Assembly: GCA_029948255.1 (NCBI GenBank)
Contig: JALIZF010001882.1
Span: 558,001-622,000 of the forward strand
DNA length: 64,000 nt
From: Telmatactis stephensoni
Lineage: Eukaryota > Cnidaria > Anthozoa > Actiniaria > Isophelliidae
Direction: 5' to 3'
This document shows positions 1-12,451 of this stretch, piece after piece. A program made the position numbers and the translations under genes. The notes beneath the pieces are model-generated. The model had not been told where the DNA came from. It searched no databases and saw only the letters and a program-made list of their open reading frames with translations. The stretch's first letter is position 1. Each line of letters starts with the position of its first letter.

Positions 1-117
1 ATCTGCAGGTCAGTCCTATTAGCTATGTAGGACCAAAAGAATAAATTATAATTGTTGTTGTAAAAAAAATGTGTTATAATAAAGATGTTTAGCTTTTTTT
101 TAAAAGGAAATTCTTAC

Positions 118-3100
118 TTGTAGTGTAGGAGCATGCTTGGTCCATTTTGAATCAAACTTATCCTTTGGTGTAGCTATGAACAGTGCAGGAAGTTGAGGTC
201 TTTCGTTGGAAAATTTGGTGGAAATTTCCTGATAATCTTCAACTAAATAAATAAGAAATAAGAAATAATTATTTTTTAAAAGAAAGATCACTACATGTCC
301 AAGAAAACTGTTTTCTCCCAAGAACACAAAACCAAGCTCAGGTATGCAGATTAAAAGTGGCAAAGTTAGTTTAGTGTTCATGTTCTAGTAAACAAACAAA
401 CAAACAAACAAACAAACAAACAAACAAACAAACAAACAAACAAACAAACAAACAAACAAACAAACAAGCAAATAAATAAATAAATAAATAATCTTCTACA
501 TGCAGCAGACCCAGTGGCTATTCTTCTACTGGCACTCACACACACAAAAATTGAAGAACCTGGACAAAAAACCCTCGTGGTATGGTAGAGAACAACACAT
601 CAAACAAACTCAGTTCACATATGATCGGAGCGTTTGAGCTGGGACTCGAACCCGGACCACAGTGGTGAAAGGCTGGTGCTCTCACCACTAGGCAAACCAT
701 GACACCCACATTTTAGTATAGATGTTCAAGATTTGACCTCGACCATAAAGATTCTCCTTGTTTTAACTCTCCTCTAATCCAAGTTGCTCAAATTTGCTTC
801 AAATATGTGTGGGACGGAGCACTGATCAAGGAAGGGGGAGAGAGAACAAAGTGTTTACTTTACCTATTGTCTTACCTGTGAAATCATTGTTAAGGTTGAC
901 AATGATTGGAATTGTTTGCCAATCACAAGTTGACAACAAGTGAAGAAAACGAAGCAAACCAACTAGGGATGTTCTAAGTAAAAGGAATAAAAATGTTGGG
1001 ATCAAATGATATTTGAATTGTGCTGGACCATTTGGCAACATACATGTAATATATTGTATTACAATTTTGGTCATCAATATCATCATCATCATCATCAGTC
1101 GTCATCATCATCATTTGCAACACCATTAGTGTGATGACCATAATCATTACCTTGCTGGTTTATAAGGAGCTGGTGTAATAAATAAATAAGCTACTAATAA
1201 TTCTAGACACTCTGATGGTATTTCATTGGACAGTAAATGTGCAGACACCCATCTCTTGGCCAGACGGACAGTTCCACTATAAGCATCATACTGTTGCTCA
1301 ATACTAAAACAAAAAGATATATAAACATTTAAAGCTGCAGAAAGACACACAAATCTTCACATAAACTCTGCCAATTGCCATACACTAGTTTCAGTTCCCT
1401 GCAAGCAGAATCTCAATGTAGAAAAACTCTGAAGTGAAAATGGCAATTTCACTCTGATCCCTCAAACTACCATTTATTTATTCAACCCTATCTATCCATC
1501 AATCAAGTCCATCCATCCATTGGTTTGTCCATCCGTCAGTCCACCTATCTGTTTGTTGGCCTGTCCATCCCTCTGTCCATCTGTCCATTCATCTGACAGT
1601 CTGTCCATCCATCAGTCAATCCATCTCTTTGTTGGCCTGTCTGTCCGTCCATCCATCCATCCATCCATCATCCATCCACAGCTTATTTAGGTTTTACAGA
1701 ACTTCATAAACGAACATTTTTCATGTTACAAAATGTACCTGTGTAGTGTAGTAGTTAAGACAGGAAGATTAACAATCTCTCTTTCCATTTCTGCCAACTT
1801 TTCCTTGATAATTTCCTTCTCAATCTCCTCTACTGGCTTGCTTTGTTGTAAAAGAACCATCTCTCTGTAATGTGCTATCTTGACTCTGAATGCAAAACCA
1901 TTCTATAAAAAGGAGAAATGAACTGAATGTGCAATTAAATACAAAGCCAACTCTCAATAAAAATACTACCTTTTCTCCTAAGATGCCAACAAAATACACA
2001 TAAGAACAGCTCAGAACAGTGTTTCTAGTTAAATCACTTCTTAGACTAAAAGTGCTATTTATATGAAGAGGTTCGCATCTTATTTAAGACCCATCTAGAT
2101 GCATCATTCTTATTTTTGCTCATATAAATGGTCCAAATGAATGAATGGGGGGAGGAAGGGAGGAAGGAAGGAAGAAAGGAAGGAGGGAGGGAAGGAGGGA
2201 GAGAGGGAGGGAGGGAGGGAGGGAGGGAGGGAGGGAGGGAGGAAGGATGAAAGGAAGGAAGGAAGAAAGGAAGGAAGGGATAAATGAATGAATAATTGAA
2301 TGAATAAGTGACACAAATTTGCTCTTACCTTTAAAACATCAACATGTTTTGGAGTAGCCACAGCTTGTAATGAGCACTTTTCCATCAGCATTTCAGCAAG
2401 TTTTATATGAAAAGCAGCTTTGATGTGGTTGATTGCTACCAGATCATCTGGCCACTTACCACTTGTTTCAAACTGAAGCAACACTATTAAGAAAAATCAA
2501 ATGTTAATATCATGTCATATATGCAAATTATGCAACAGAGCCTTATTGGTAATTTACATGTACAGGAACTCATAAGTGGAGCTTTGAGGTATAAATGTTT
2601 TGAGTGGCTACAGGCGCCTCTGATCACTCCAACTGCCTTGATAACTGAAATGGTAGAGAACTGGGCAGAGTTGTTAGAAGGAGAAAGCATGCACCTAATT
2701 CATGCATTTCAACTTTCCCAACCCACACCATTTCTATTTGTATATTTACAGTATCACTTGACTTAATTTCAACTCCTTCAAACATGAACCATTTGGGCAC
2801 ACATTGGGCTTCTATTCATTAGACCAGTTTTTGAATGAGTAAGTAATGACCCACACTATGCTGATGTCTATAAACCCTTGTTGTTACCATGCTGTTCCAA
2901 CATCATAGTTGTCTGAAAACTGTTCTAATGAGAGTAATTTTTGTATGACTGTGAAAACAGCACTGACACTGCATGGCATGGTTACGGCAGGGATTTTGAA
3001 TGTTTTATAGACATTACGGTACTGACACGGTCAAGGTATGGTGTGGTGTTTCCCATTCATAAAAACTGTCCTGACTTATTCACTGAATCAAAAATATGGC

Positions 3101-6100
3101 GGCAAATTTGTATAACTATTGTTCTGGACTGACTAGCCTCATGTTCACGTGAAAACACAAAAGCATTTCCACATGAATGACAGGCTAGTCAGTATAAAAC
3201 AATCTTATAGTTATTCCACTTTGCCGCCATATTTCGATTCAGTGTATGGTATGACCATTATATTTACAAACCTTCAGCTACTGGGCACCACAGTGATGCT
3301 TTAGTTGCCTTAGGTATGCTAATATTTTTTGCTATAGAAACAGAGTGTCCATTTTCTTTATCCTCCTCATCATCTTGTTTCTTTTTAGAGGTGTTTTTAA
3401 AACAGGGCCTTGGAGGATGGATCTAAAATGGAAGAAAAATGCAAAGTAATGGGAAAATGAAAGTTAGAAAAAATGGTACGAAGATCTAGGAGGAAGCATA
3501 TATCAGCTACCATTCTTGAGGGTGAGGATCATCAACAACATTTTAGACAGCAAGGCATGGTTCCAAGACTCAATCTCTCATGCTTTTATAATATAATATC
3601 TGAGAGAATAAATATACCTTTCATACAGTATCTCTTTCAAATGACCATGATATTCAATCTATACTCAAACTTGCAAGATCACTAATCCACAGTCTACACT
3701 TCAACTTCCCCCCATGACACAAAAGCAGTTGTTAAAATGTTTCTGCAAAATCATTTTCTGAGTTCAGTGGAATTCACATCTAACCTCTGATCCTCTGAAT
3801 ATTGGGCTAATCCCTTGAAGTGAATGAACAGCCAGTGGAAGTTCCAGAGCACGAATTTGTTTGCATAGTGCATCATAGGACTTCATCACTTGTTGCATTT
3901 CTTCTTCACCTGTGCCATGTGACTGGGTCTCAATGGAGCTGGGGCGTCTGGGTTTGGGATGGGTGTGGTCATCAGGGGTACAGGGCTGGAGTAGGACATC
4001 AAGTTGGTTTGAAATAAAGTGGACTAGAGTTGGATCAACTTTGCAGTGCCTGAAAAAATGAGTGAGAGGCTTAACAAATTACAACAACAAAAAGCCAGAT
4101 CCAATTGCATTGTTATGATAACCACAGCTTATCACTGTCATCATCATCAACTTCCAATCATAAACACCAATCCACATCTAAAATACTCTTACCTATTAAG
4201 CAGATGCTTAATAACTTGTGAGCAAATAAGTCTCTTCTCTGCTGTATTACTACAAGGCCATACCACTGCTTCTAGAATAGAACCATCCTGAAACCTTCTG
4301 AGCTCTGACTTGCCACCCCAAAAAGCCCTGAACTGACCAGCCTGTCAATCACAAAAATTATTATATACAAATCTAAAGTATATATTACCTATTATTTATA
4401 TAATCAAAGTTATATTTATTGGACTACCAGAGACTAAGCTGGTACCTTTAGGGTGTTTTTAAATAAATTAGATACCATCATGTAAACTTTACAAGTAAAA
4501 GTTGTTTAAGGATTCTGTCTCAAATACTATTTAAACTGAAACACTGTTTGTTTTTGAGATGGTACCTTTTAGAGATAAAATTATGTTATGCCATGCCCAA
4601 CTGGATGAGAGTCAAGTATCTTTCAGCAGATATTTCCAAAATGTCTGATGAGCATCCCCTCCCTTCTATATATATAGGAGTGCCCCCCCCCCCCCCCCCG
4701 GGTGACAAGATCACAGCAGTCTGTTTCACATTCATATAAAACTGCTCTATTAGTGCAGATTTCGTAAGAGTGTGAAAGGCTGCAACACGGTCGCGATGCA
4801 GTTACGGCAGAATTTTTGAATGTTTGATAGGAAACACAGCACTGACACGGTCACAGCATGGCGCAGTCCTTTTCACACTCATATGAAATCTGCACTATTG
4901 TTGTATAAACTGTAGTCAAGAACAGTATTTTACCTCTGGGTCATCTGCAGGAGGTCCAGGTTCTAATACACTATTATAGTGTTCTGGGTTTAGCATAAGA
5001 CCAACTGTCACATCATCACAAGGTAAAGAGGGTGGAAACTCTTTTGGAGACCACTGTAAATAATGAACAAATGTCACTGTCACTAAGGTGATAACATTGT
5101 TGCTTGGCAATAGCACTGTCGCTATGGAAGTAGCATCACTGTGTAGTTAACATCCTCTAAGGTGATGTGGATACTTTGGGGACAAGCTCAGACTTAGTGT
5201 ATATCTGAGAGGTGTTTAAAAAGACAATATGGGGCAGTTTAAAAGGCCGGGACCAGGTAAAATTAATGTGTCTGCCTTAGAGAGGTGTCCCCCTTTCGTT
5301 ACAGACAATATGGGCCAGTTTAAAAGGCTGGGACCAATCAAATGTGTGTGGAAGTTCACTGTGATCATTAATGAACTACAAGGCAATTACAACATTTGTA
5401 GGATAATGTTGCTATAGGAATAATGCTGTTCCATTGGATCACTTTCATGATGATCTTTCAATATTTCTAGTTCCATTACCACGGATCAATCCATATCCAT
5501 ATACATTTACATTCCTATGTGGTATACTATGAACCCAACAAAATGGCCTGCTCCCAACATATGTGGCTTCATAGCTCAGTTGGCAGAGCATTGCACCGGT
5601 ATCGCAAAGGTCATGGGTTCGAATCCCGTTGAAGCCCCAAATTTATTTTGGGCTTTTCTAAAGCAATTGCCTAAATTGCTTACATTTCCGTGATGATCTT
5701 TCAATATTTCTAGTTCCATTACCGCGGATCAATCCATATACATATACATAACAAGTTGTTACCATGGTGCCAGGTTACATTCAGTTGATACACTGTACAG
5801 TAAATGGACATACATGTAACATTGTTGCTATGACAACAGCAGTTTCTATGCAAATGGATCACTTCCATGGTAACAATGTTGTTGCTATGGTTACATAACT
5901 GTTGGGACACTACAACAGCTTATGCTAATTACTGTGGCCCTGTAGTATAGTAAGCCAGACTGCACCCACTATGATCGCTCTACTCTTCCTCATAGTAGTG
6001 TGGGTTTCTTTACAACCTCCAGTGAAAGATGATGTGTAAAGACATGGGGCCCAATGTACAGTTTAGTGTCCTTAGAAGATGTATACATGTAGGTCTTATC

Positions 6101-9100
6101 AAAGGCAACATCTTCTCAATCATTTTAAGACTCTGAACGTTGGTCTGGTTGGAAATCGAACACTGAGCCTCACCACTGAAGACTGGCACTCAACTAACAT
6201 TTCCCAAATGTTACATAACTTTAACTTACTTCTTTAGGAGTCCAAGGCTTGACACAAATTAACTCAATTCTCTTGTCCAGCCCCTTCCTGAGCAGATCCA
6301 TCATCCAATCAGAGACTACAGGTACCCAATCTCCTGCTGTGCTCAGTTCTTTGATACTCAGCTCAGGCTTTGAAATCACTTCTTGTAAGCAACTGATTTG
6401 AGTTAAACTGAAGAGAAGCAAGCAGAAAATTAATATTGATGAAAATGAAATAACATGAGAGAGAAAGGCAAAAAGTCCAAACTATTATTACCTGAAAAAC
6501 TGGTCAAATGTCTGAAGGAAAGGAACTTTTTTCATAAATAAGATTTCAAAGCCATCAAGTAACCTGCTGTCTAAGAACTCCATTGCAAGCTTGGCTTCAT
6601 GCCTGACCTTTATACAAATATGATATAAATACATTTGTTAATGTTCTATTTTATTTACTAATGCATATACCAACCTTAATGTGCATACAAAAACTGAAGT
6701 GCTTCTGACAAAAATGGCCTAAGTGACTTTTCTGATAGAGTTAATAAAATGGCCCAAACCAATATCAATAGCCTGTCTTTCTAAAGTAAAGCGAAGTGAC
6801 CATATTTTACGTTGATAGCTCGTGACAGTAATTTGGGTAACTGATAAACTTGAGGTCGACGGTGCGCTCATTTTACTCCCCTCTCTCCATCAGTGCTCCG
6901 TTTTTAAGGGTATTTAAAGCTAATTAAAGCTACACAGAAAGGAAAGAAGTCGAAACAAGGATGCGAGGTCACTGAGGATCGAACTAGTGACCTCTCGCAC
7001 CGAAGGCCGCGCACTAACCAACTGTGCCATCCTTGCCTTGTGCATCCTTTTCTAAGCAAATATGAATGCTGGTGATTTTGGAAAATGTCACTTTGGTCAT
7101 TTCCATCAGTGTCTCTTCAAATACAAGTTCAACAAGGAAAAGTGTTGTTTATAACTCCTGATAAACATACCCTAAGATACAAATCCTTACTCATGCTTGC
7201 ACAAAGGTTAAGATAACCAGAGGGGCCAATGAAAACCACATCAAAGGCTGCATGGAATTCAGACAAAGTCAAAGTGGGCTAGAAGAGAATCAAAACAAAA
7301 TACACCATTTTAAACATGATTGTACATATATAGTCAAACTTCCTCTTGTGACTGTCAACTTTTGTAAAACACCAGTTTTTAAAGATACAAATTAAAACTA
7401 AATTTTATTTAATTAAGTCGGCTCCATTCCTATAGATAAAACCTCTTATTCATGATGTAAATGACCATTCCAGTTAAGAACCACCTTGACTTGATATTTT
7501 GTGTACAGTTGAACCTCTGGTTTCCAAGAGACCAAGGTACAAATCATTTAATTTATCAACATGTTTATAGTACTTACAAAATTGTCATTGCCACTTTGTT
7601 CTCTCTTCATTTCAATCCCATTTGCTGTCCAATCAGTCATTGCTGAAAGTTATCAAGGAAACTATATACACTGTATCATGATACTTGATGAATAATTGAT
7701 GGGAATATTTAGAAAGTAAATTATCAAAATAAAGCTCATATCTAAAAAAAATAAAGTAGAATGAATAAAGTTGACTAATCCTGGAGTCAAAAAAGTTTTC
7801 AAACAGAACATTTGACTACAACATGTAGGTTACCCAGAATTAGCCCCCCCCCCAGTCTCCACAGTCCCTGCATATGAGTGTGAGATGGACTGCACTATGT
7901 ACATGTACATGTATTACCATGTGACTGTCACGTTGCCTATATTAACAATTCCTGTTATGATGATGCTACATGTATGCTAAGATCATGCCATTTTCACAGC
8001 AATACAAATCTTAGACTAAACATATGGCTACACTTAGTGCTTACCAATAAATTGAAGGAAGATCCTGAGAATCTGGTATGAACTCATATGAATATTGATT
8101 TTACGACATGCAAATAGATGTGAAATCACCATGGCAACTAGAAAACTACCAAAGGAACCTCTCCCCTGGAAAAAAGTTTAAACATAAAAAGTAATATGAA
8201 GAATCAGTAATGTTGAAAATATGTTGGGTATGATAAGCATTTGAAAACTGTATTGTTGAATTTGCGCTTTATAAATAAATAAATAATAAATTAATAATAA
8301 TCTGTGAAATGTGGAACTCACATGAGGCAAGAGAATAAAAAATCACAAAAACTGGACAAATGAAACATTGGGCTTCCTGTGGAAAATGTGACACAGGGAT
8401 CCCATAGTAAACTACTATTAATATTGCATAACTCCAACGTGTTGTTTAATAACAAAGAGAACAAATCAGTTACCAACCTTGGATAGTTCTCTTTGTTTTA
8501 ACCATACATTTATAAGAATAATTGCATCTTGAACTGATTCAGAATTATTGACAGTTTTATAAAGATGGTGAAGATGAGATTCCATTAGACAGTCTGATAG
8601 AATGCTTGCATTATAGTGAGCTGTGCCTGGGCCAGCATCTATGAAACAAAGAAAAGGAAATACGAGTTCAACAATCAAGAATGTTGGGCTTCCTGTGGCC
8701 AAAGACAACCCAATCAACAAAATGTTGGGTATGGTCTTCCTGTGGCCACAGAGTTCCCAAGAATAACAAAATGCTTCTCACCATTTCCTTCTGTATTTTC
8801 TGTATGACCCTTGAACCAGCTGGTTCTGATGTTATTCACATTAGGAGAAAATCTGTGTAATTTGAAGAAATCTTTAGGAAGAACTGGATACAGCTTGATG
8901 GTGTAATTCTTACCAGCTTTTCCTGCAATAATAAGGATATTCAGCAATTGATGAAAGAATAGGGTAGAGGACAATCCATCTGTCTCTCATTATTCATTTA
9001 TTCATGATCACTAGATTGACAGTCTGACTATACACTGTACTGTCCAGTTCAGCAACGTCGATATACAGTGTAAAATGGTGTCCTGTAAAAACAGTTGCAC

Positions 9101-11446
9101 CAACGTAAAACACCAGCCTTTGACGACTATCTACATGTACATGTGGCTACAGATGCTGTGTACTCTACCTTAGGTTTTAGTAATATGATTATATTAAGTT
9201 TTGAAGTAGTTCTCCATACCTTTAGGCTTCAGTAACAAGATAGGTTTAAGAAGCTCTCCATTCAAGTGGGTAAACTTAACAGAGTCAAACATTTTACTCT
9301 TGATTAGTTTTGAAGCAACAACAGCCAAGTAGAATGCTCTCTTGTGATGGTATCTCATGTTAAGATAGTCCTTGGGTTGGAAACATTCCTGCAAAAGTAT
9401 AACATAACACATGAACTATTAAGATTCAGCCAGTATCGTCATCAGGATCAGATTTAAGGGAGTGGTGCAGGGGGAGGGGTGCAAACCCCCTTTTCAGATG
9501 ACTTTGGCTCTTAATTAACTTCTTAATAGTTTTCCAAAATATTCTCTTGATTCTGCAGATGATTTCAAACTTTTATAATAATGCTGCACCTCATTTCTGA
9601 AGGATATTCATGGATCTCCCCCTGATCATCATAAAATACAGCTGTATTCCTTCTAAACATGTACAATATATACATAATTTTTTATGGGTGACCACATTGA
9701 AGGAATCATTTCTACGTACTGTCAGCTCGATTAAGTGAGATCCCAAGTTGTAGGCCAAAATGAGGTGTAATAGTGAAGTTTAAAAAATAATATACATACA
9801 TGATTGAGACTCCCTCAACATGCAGGGCTTTTCAGCTCAATTTACAAATCCTAACTAAATCATATAAATCAAACATAAATGAATTAAGAATCCCAACTGG
9901 CAAGGAGGCAAACCAGTTGGCTATATTACAAGCATGGCCGAGAAACTGAATTTGAACTAATCGAAATTGGAACGAATTCAGTCTCAACTTAGTGGCCAGA
10001 GTGGGAATCGAACCTGGGACCGCCAGATTGCGAGACCAACGCTCTGACCACTCGGCCATGCTGACTCCTGCGTTTCTCTATAACAGTGTAGCCATAAGAC
10101 AGTAGAGATTTTAAATTGTTTATCAATTAAGACAATTACATGTAACTGACCATCAAAGAGTTCATTACTGTTTTACCTGAGGCATTTCCATAATGACATC
10201 TACACAAAAATCTGGTTTGGTCAAAGTACCAAGGACATAGCTACCAACAATATTCAAAGCTGATGGAGCACTGAAGCGGAACTTTCCTTTCACTGCCGAT
10301 GGAGTGGCTGGTAACGGAAACTTGACTTTCTTAGAGAGCCATGACTGATCACTCACCTGTGAACAAATAATATGCTATTTATCAGCATCATACTAGTACA
10401 CAATCACAATTACTTAATAAATACATCAAGATCTCAAATATAGAAAAATTATGGATCCCATGGATATAATATCACTCAGAGTTATAGCATAAATACATGT
10501 ATTGTAGAATAGTCACATGTATGACATTTGTGTATTTGTACCTCATGTTCTTTGCCTTTAGGGAGTGATTTAAGAAAGGAGTTCAAATCATGAAGCACTG
10601 AATCCAAGGCTTTGTTCTTCTTCTTTTTAGGCTTTACCTCTGATAACAGTTCTGTTATCTATGAATATGAATATACACAACTTGCTATTTATCATACATC
10701 ATCTGTATTATCATCATCAGCAGCAGCATTTATTTATTATTTTATTCTTATTAATGAGGGTGACATACTGTACATTACTGGTAATCCAGTACTTTTCATT
10801 ATGGCCCTCAATTACAATTCAATCCCAATGGGCAGGAGGCATAAAACCAGTTGGCTATTTACAAGCATGGTCGAGAAGCTGAATATGAACTAGGGACTAC
10901 CTGGAACAAATTCAGGCTCAGCAAGTGGCCAGAGTGGGGACTCGAACTGGACCTCCAGATTGCAAGATCTTGCAATAAATGCTCTGACCACTCTACCATG
11001 CTGCATGCTTCAATGATCTGAATCATGATTCTTGCACCACTGCCACGATCAAAAGGGATGATCCCTTTGCACACACTGCCATACCTGCATACGGAAGAGA
11101 CTTGACTTGAAAAGGTTCTCCGTCTCTTTCAATGAATTCATTTCTTCGCTTGTAGGAGGTCTGTAAAGTGAAGCATTTTTCGTAGACTTCTTGGCCTTCT
11201 CTTCAAGTGCAGGCTGAAACAAGATAAACAGATGTCCTTAAGGAATAGATCTTTGCCTTCTTGAAATAACCAAAGCATTAAAATTCACATTAACTGATCA
11301 TAAGTTTTCAAAACTAGCTGACCACGTGTGAACAAACGAATCCTGACGTTTTTCAACACACGTCAATTACTTCACAAATAAAACCAAACCTTCTTATGAG
11401 AACCCTCTTCTTGCAAGGCATCTGTCTCTTCTATCTTCCGCTTCAT
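118..11446 (-). CDS. NOL6: NOL6 (nucleolar protein 6, Nrap family), 5' 21 exons, 3' end off the window
   Basis: Nucleolar protein of the small-subunit processome that works with pre-rRNA during 40S assembly. The 21 exons, in transcript order, are 11390-11446, 11085-11213, 10542-10658, 10177-10356, 9220-9388, 8782-8922, 8478-8638, 8045-8165, 7578-7642, 7171-7278, 6492-6607, 6230-6407, 4934-5053, 4193-4341, 3785-4049, 3272-3422, 2329-2483, 1739-1902, 1151-1303, 876-973 and 118-242. All junctions read as GT-AG and all phases agree, giving 974 codons; the vertebrate protein has about 1150 residues, so the C terminus is missing. Family landmarks are PPTSEEMNSLKETENLF (exon 2), FRAFWGGKSELRRFQDGSIL (exon 14), LLQFETSGKWPDD (exon 17), NGFAFRVKIAHYREM (exon 18) and VGLLRFLHLLSTCDW (exon 20). 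The start was chosen as the first ATG before the lysine-rich N terminus MKRKIEETD. Sequence 1-117 is intron. Identification is by recalled family motifs. Confidence 0.93.
391..491. repeat. (AAAC)n then (AAAT)n microsatellite
   Basis: About 20 AAAC units followed by AAAT units in a NOL6 intron. Confidence 0.95.
1476..1672. repeat. TCCA-rich simple repeat
   Basis: Imperfect TCCA/TCTG tetramers between NOL6 exons 19 and 18. Confidence 0.85.
2144..2306. repeat. GGGA/GGAA polypurine tract
   Basis: A long purine-only run beside the NOL6 exon 17 donor; it could form triplex-type structure. The long open frames over it are low-complexity artefacts. Confidence 0.9.
4682..4699. repeat. Poly-C run
   Basis: An uninterrupted C run in a NOL6 intron. 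Confidence 0.9.
4751..4899. mobile_element. MITE-like element with GTGCAGATTTCGTA ends
   Basis: The left end AGTGCAGATTTCGTAAGAGT is mirrored by the right end ACTCATATGAAATCTGCACT in inverted orientation. The interior is rich in CGGTNACGG-type motifs. Relatives lie at 2934-3073, 18081-18566 (three in a row), 21433-21577 and 36848-37165. Confidence 0.65.
5565..5636 (+). tRNA. tRNA-Thr(GGT)-like sequence inside a NOL6 intron, likely a repeat
   Basis: A 72-nt cloverleaf: perfect 7-bp acceptor stem GGCTTCA/TGAAGCC, D arm GCTC/GAGC, anticodon stem TTGCA/CGCAA with one A-C mismatch, loop CCGGTAT with anticodon GGT, and T arm with TTCGAAT loop. A and B box sequences are intact. Eukaryotes normally decode Thr ACC with an AGT tRNA, so a GGT isoacceptor is unexpected. 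The same roughly 55-bp sequence (ATGATCTTTCAATATTTCTA) flanks it on both sides (5450-5500 and 5690-5745), which points to a mobile tRNA-derived element. Confidence 0.55.
6786..7046 (-). mobile_element. SINE-like element (family 3), one of four copies
   Basis: The hallmarks are TTGAGGTCGACGGTGCGCTC, CTCTCCATCAGTGCTCCGTT, AAAGCTAATTAAAGCTACAC and a terminal tRNA-like block CACTAACCAACTGTGCCATC, which read in reverse resembles a tRNA head. Other copies lie at 22962-23215, 27900-28150 (with a poly-C run) and 54262-54420 (truncated). Confidence 0.6.
9826..10072 (-). mobile_element. SINE-like element, tRNA-derived head (family 1)
   Basis: On the minus strand the element begins with a tRNA-like head CATGGCCGAGTGGTCAGAGC and continues through a B-box-like GGTTCGATTCC into a unique body ending in an AT-rich tail near 9830. 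A second, more diverged copy lies at 10797-11012 in the next intron, and a short remnant near 29490-29540. It sits in a NOL6 intron. Confidence 0.6.
10797..11012 (-). mobile_element. SINE-like element, second copy of family 1
   Basis: It shares with 9826-10072 the segments GGCCAGAGTGGG, CCAGATTGC, CTCTGACCACT and ACCAGTTGGCTAT in the same order, with a degraded tRNA-like head next to 11000. It lies in NOL6 intron 2. Confidence 0.55.
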
Positions 11447-11604
11447 TCTAACAGTCTTAAAACGCCCTAGGCTCTCAATAAATGAGTATAAAATGAGAGT
11501 TAACTTATTCTGCTCTCAACTCGTCCGCCATGTTGTAAATGTACCACGTGATTTGTATTTAGCCAGCTGTCTATGGAGCCAGCGGTTGCACCCATGGATC
11601 CAAG
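11447..11604. promoter_or_regulatory. Bidirectional promoter region between NOL6 and YTHDC2
   Basis: Only 158 bp separate the divergent start codons of NOL6 and YTHDC2. There is no obvious TATA box placed for YTHDC2. AAGATGGCG, matching the YY1-type core, overlaps the YTHDC2 start codon (11600-11608). A second YY1-like CCGCCATGTTG in the opposite orientation lies near 11525-11535. The 5' UTRs and transcription starts must fall in this gap unless there are upstream noncoding exons. Promoter function is inferred from the geometry and motifs only. Confidence 0.6.
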
Positions 11605-12451
11605 ATGGCGGGTGGAAGGAGAAGAGCGAAGGGAATCGGTCCTGAGGCTAAAATTTGTGTAAAAGAAGAGTTCAAAATAGCAGTAAAGATAGCAGTTGAT
11701 AAATTTAGACTCGATGAAAGCCAGAAAGGTATGTCGACATGCATTTATCTATATTTTGCTACAAAATTTCGCGCTGTAAGCTATATGCGTCCTGTCACGT
11801 CAACTGCCAAATTTATCTCGCTTGGGTGTTTATTCATCGAATGAAATTTATGCTTGATGTTGGTATCGGATGTAAATATTCTTCCATCTCACTACTATTG
11901 GTATCTGAATTATTTTTTATTGATGTTGTGCTTGCTAAGTACCCACAGTATATTTTTAATCATCTTTGTTCGGGACAATTTGTGTGTTTACTTATAGCTT
12001 ATTAGCTTAAGCTTATGTAACTTAATGATCTGTATGTTTCTAACCCGATTTCTAGATCTTGAATTCCCCTCTTCGTTCACAAATGTGGAGAGAGCCTACA
12101 TTCACCGGATTTGTCAAACTTATGGGCTTAAACATAAAAGCCAAGGGTGAGCAAGTAATTTCCCTTTAAAGACTCACAGCTTTTACAGTCCTATTAGTTC
12201 TGTAAGTAAACTTACTACAAATATTTTTTACTCCTAATTTCAAATGACTCAATTTTCTAGGAAGGGGAGTAGCAGATATCTGGTTGCTTCCAAACAAGAA
12301 GTCAAGACTTGCTCATCAAGCAGTAAAATAAAACTCAGCCAAGAATCAAATAATTGTATTGATTCTTTGATGAAAAAGTTTCCACTCAACACAAAGGAAA
12401 AACTGGAATTGTTTCCTAAAACTGACAGACTGTTTGGATTTAATGACCATG
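11605..12451 (+). other. YTHDC2: YTHDC2 exons 1-3: N terminus and R3H domain
   Basis: Exons 11605-11728, 12056-12146 and 12261-12451. The reading frame runs through a basic N terminus ([10 protein letters not shown]) into an R3H-type single-strand nucleic-acid binding module. The segment [19 protein letters not shown] (exon 2) carries the R-x3-H pattern, and exon 3 continues with [12 protein letters not shown]3H domains bind single-stranded RNA or DNA. Phases at both junctions agree. Confidence 0.88.

Noticed and set aside
9832..10059. 75-residue open frame on the minus strand
   Set aside because: Lies within the tRNA-headed SINE-like element; such frames recur in all copies by repeat descent.
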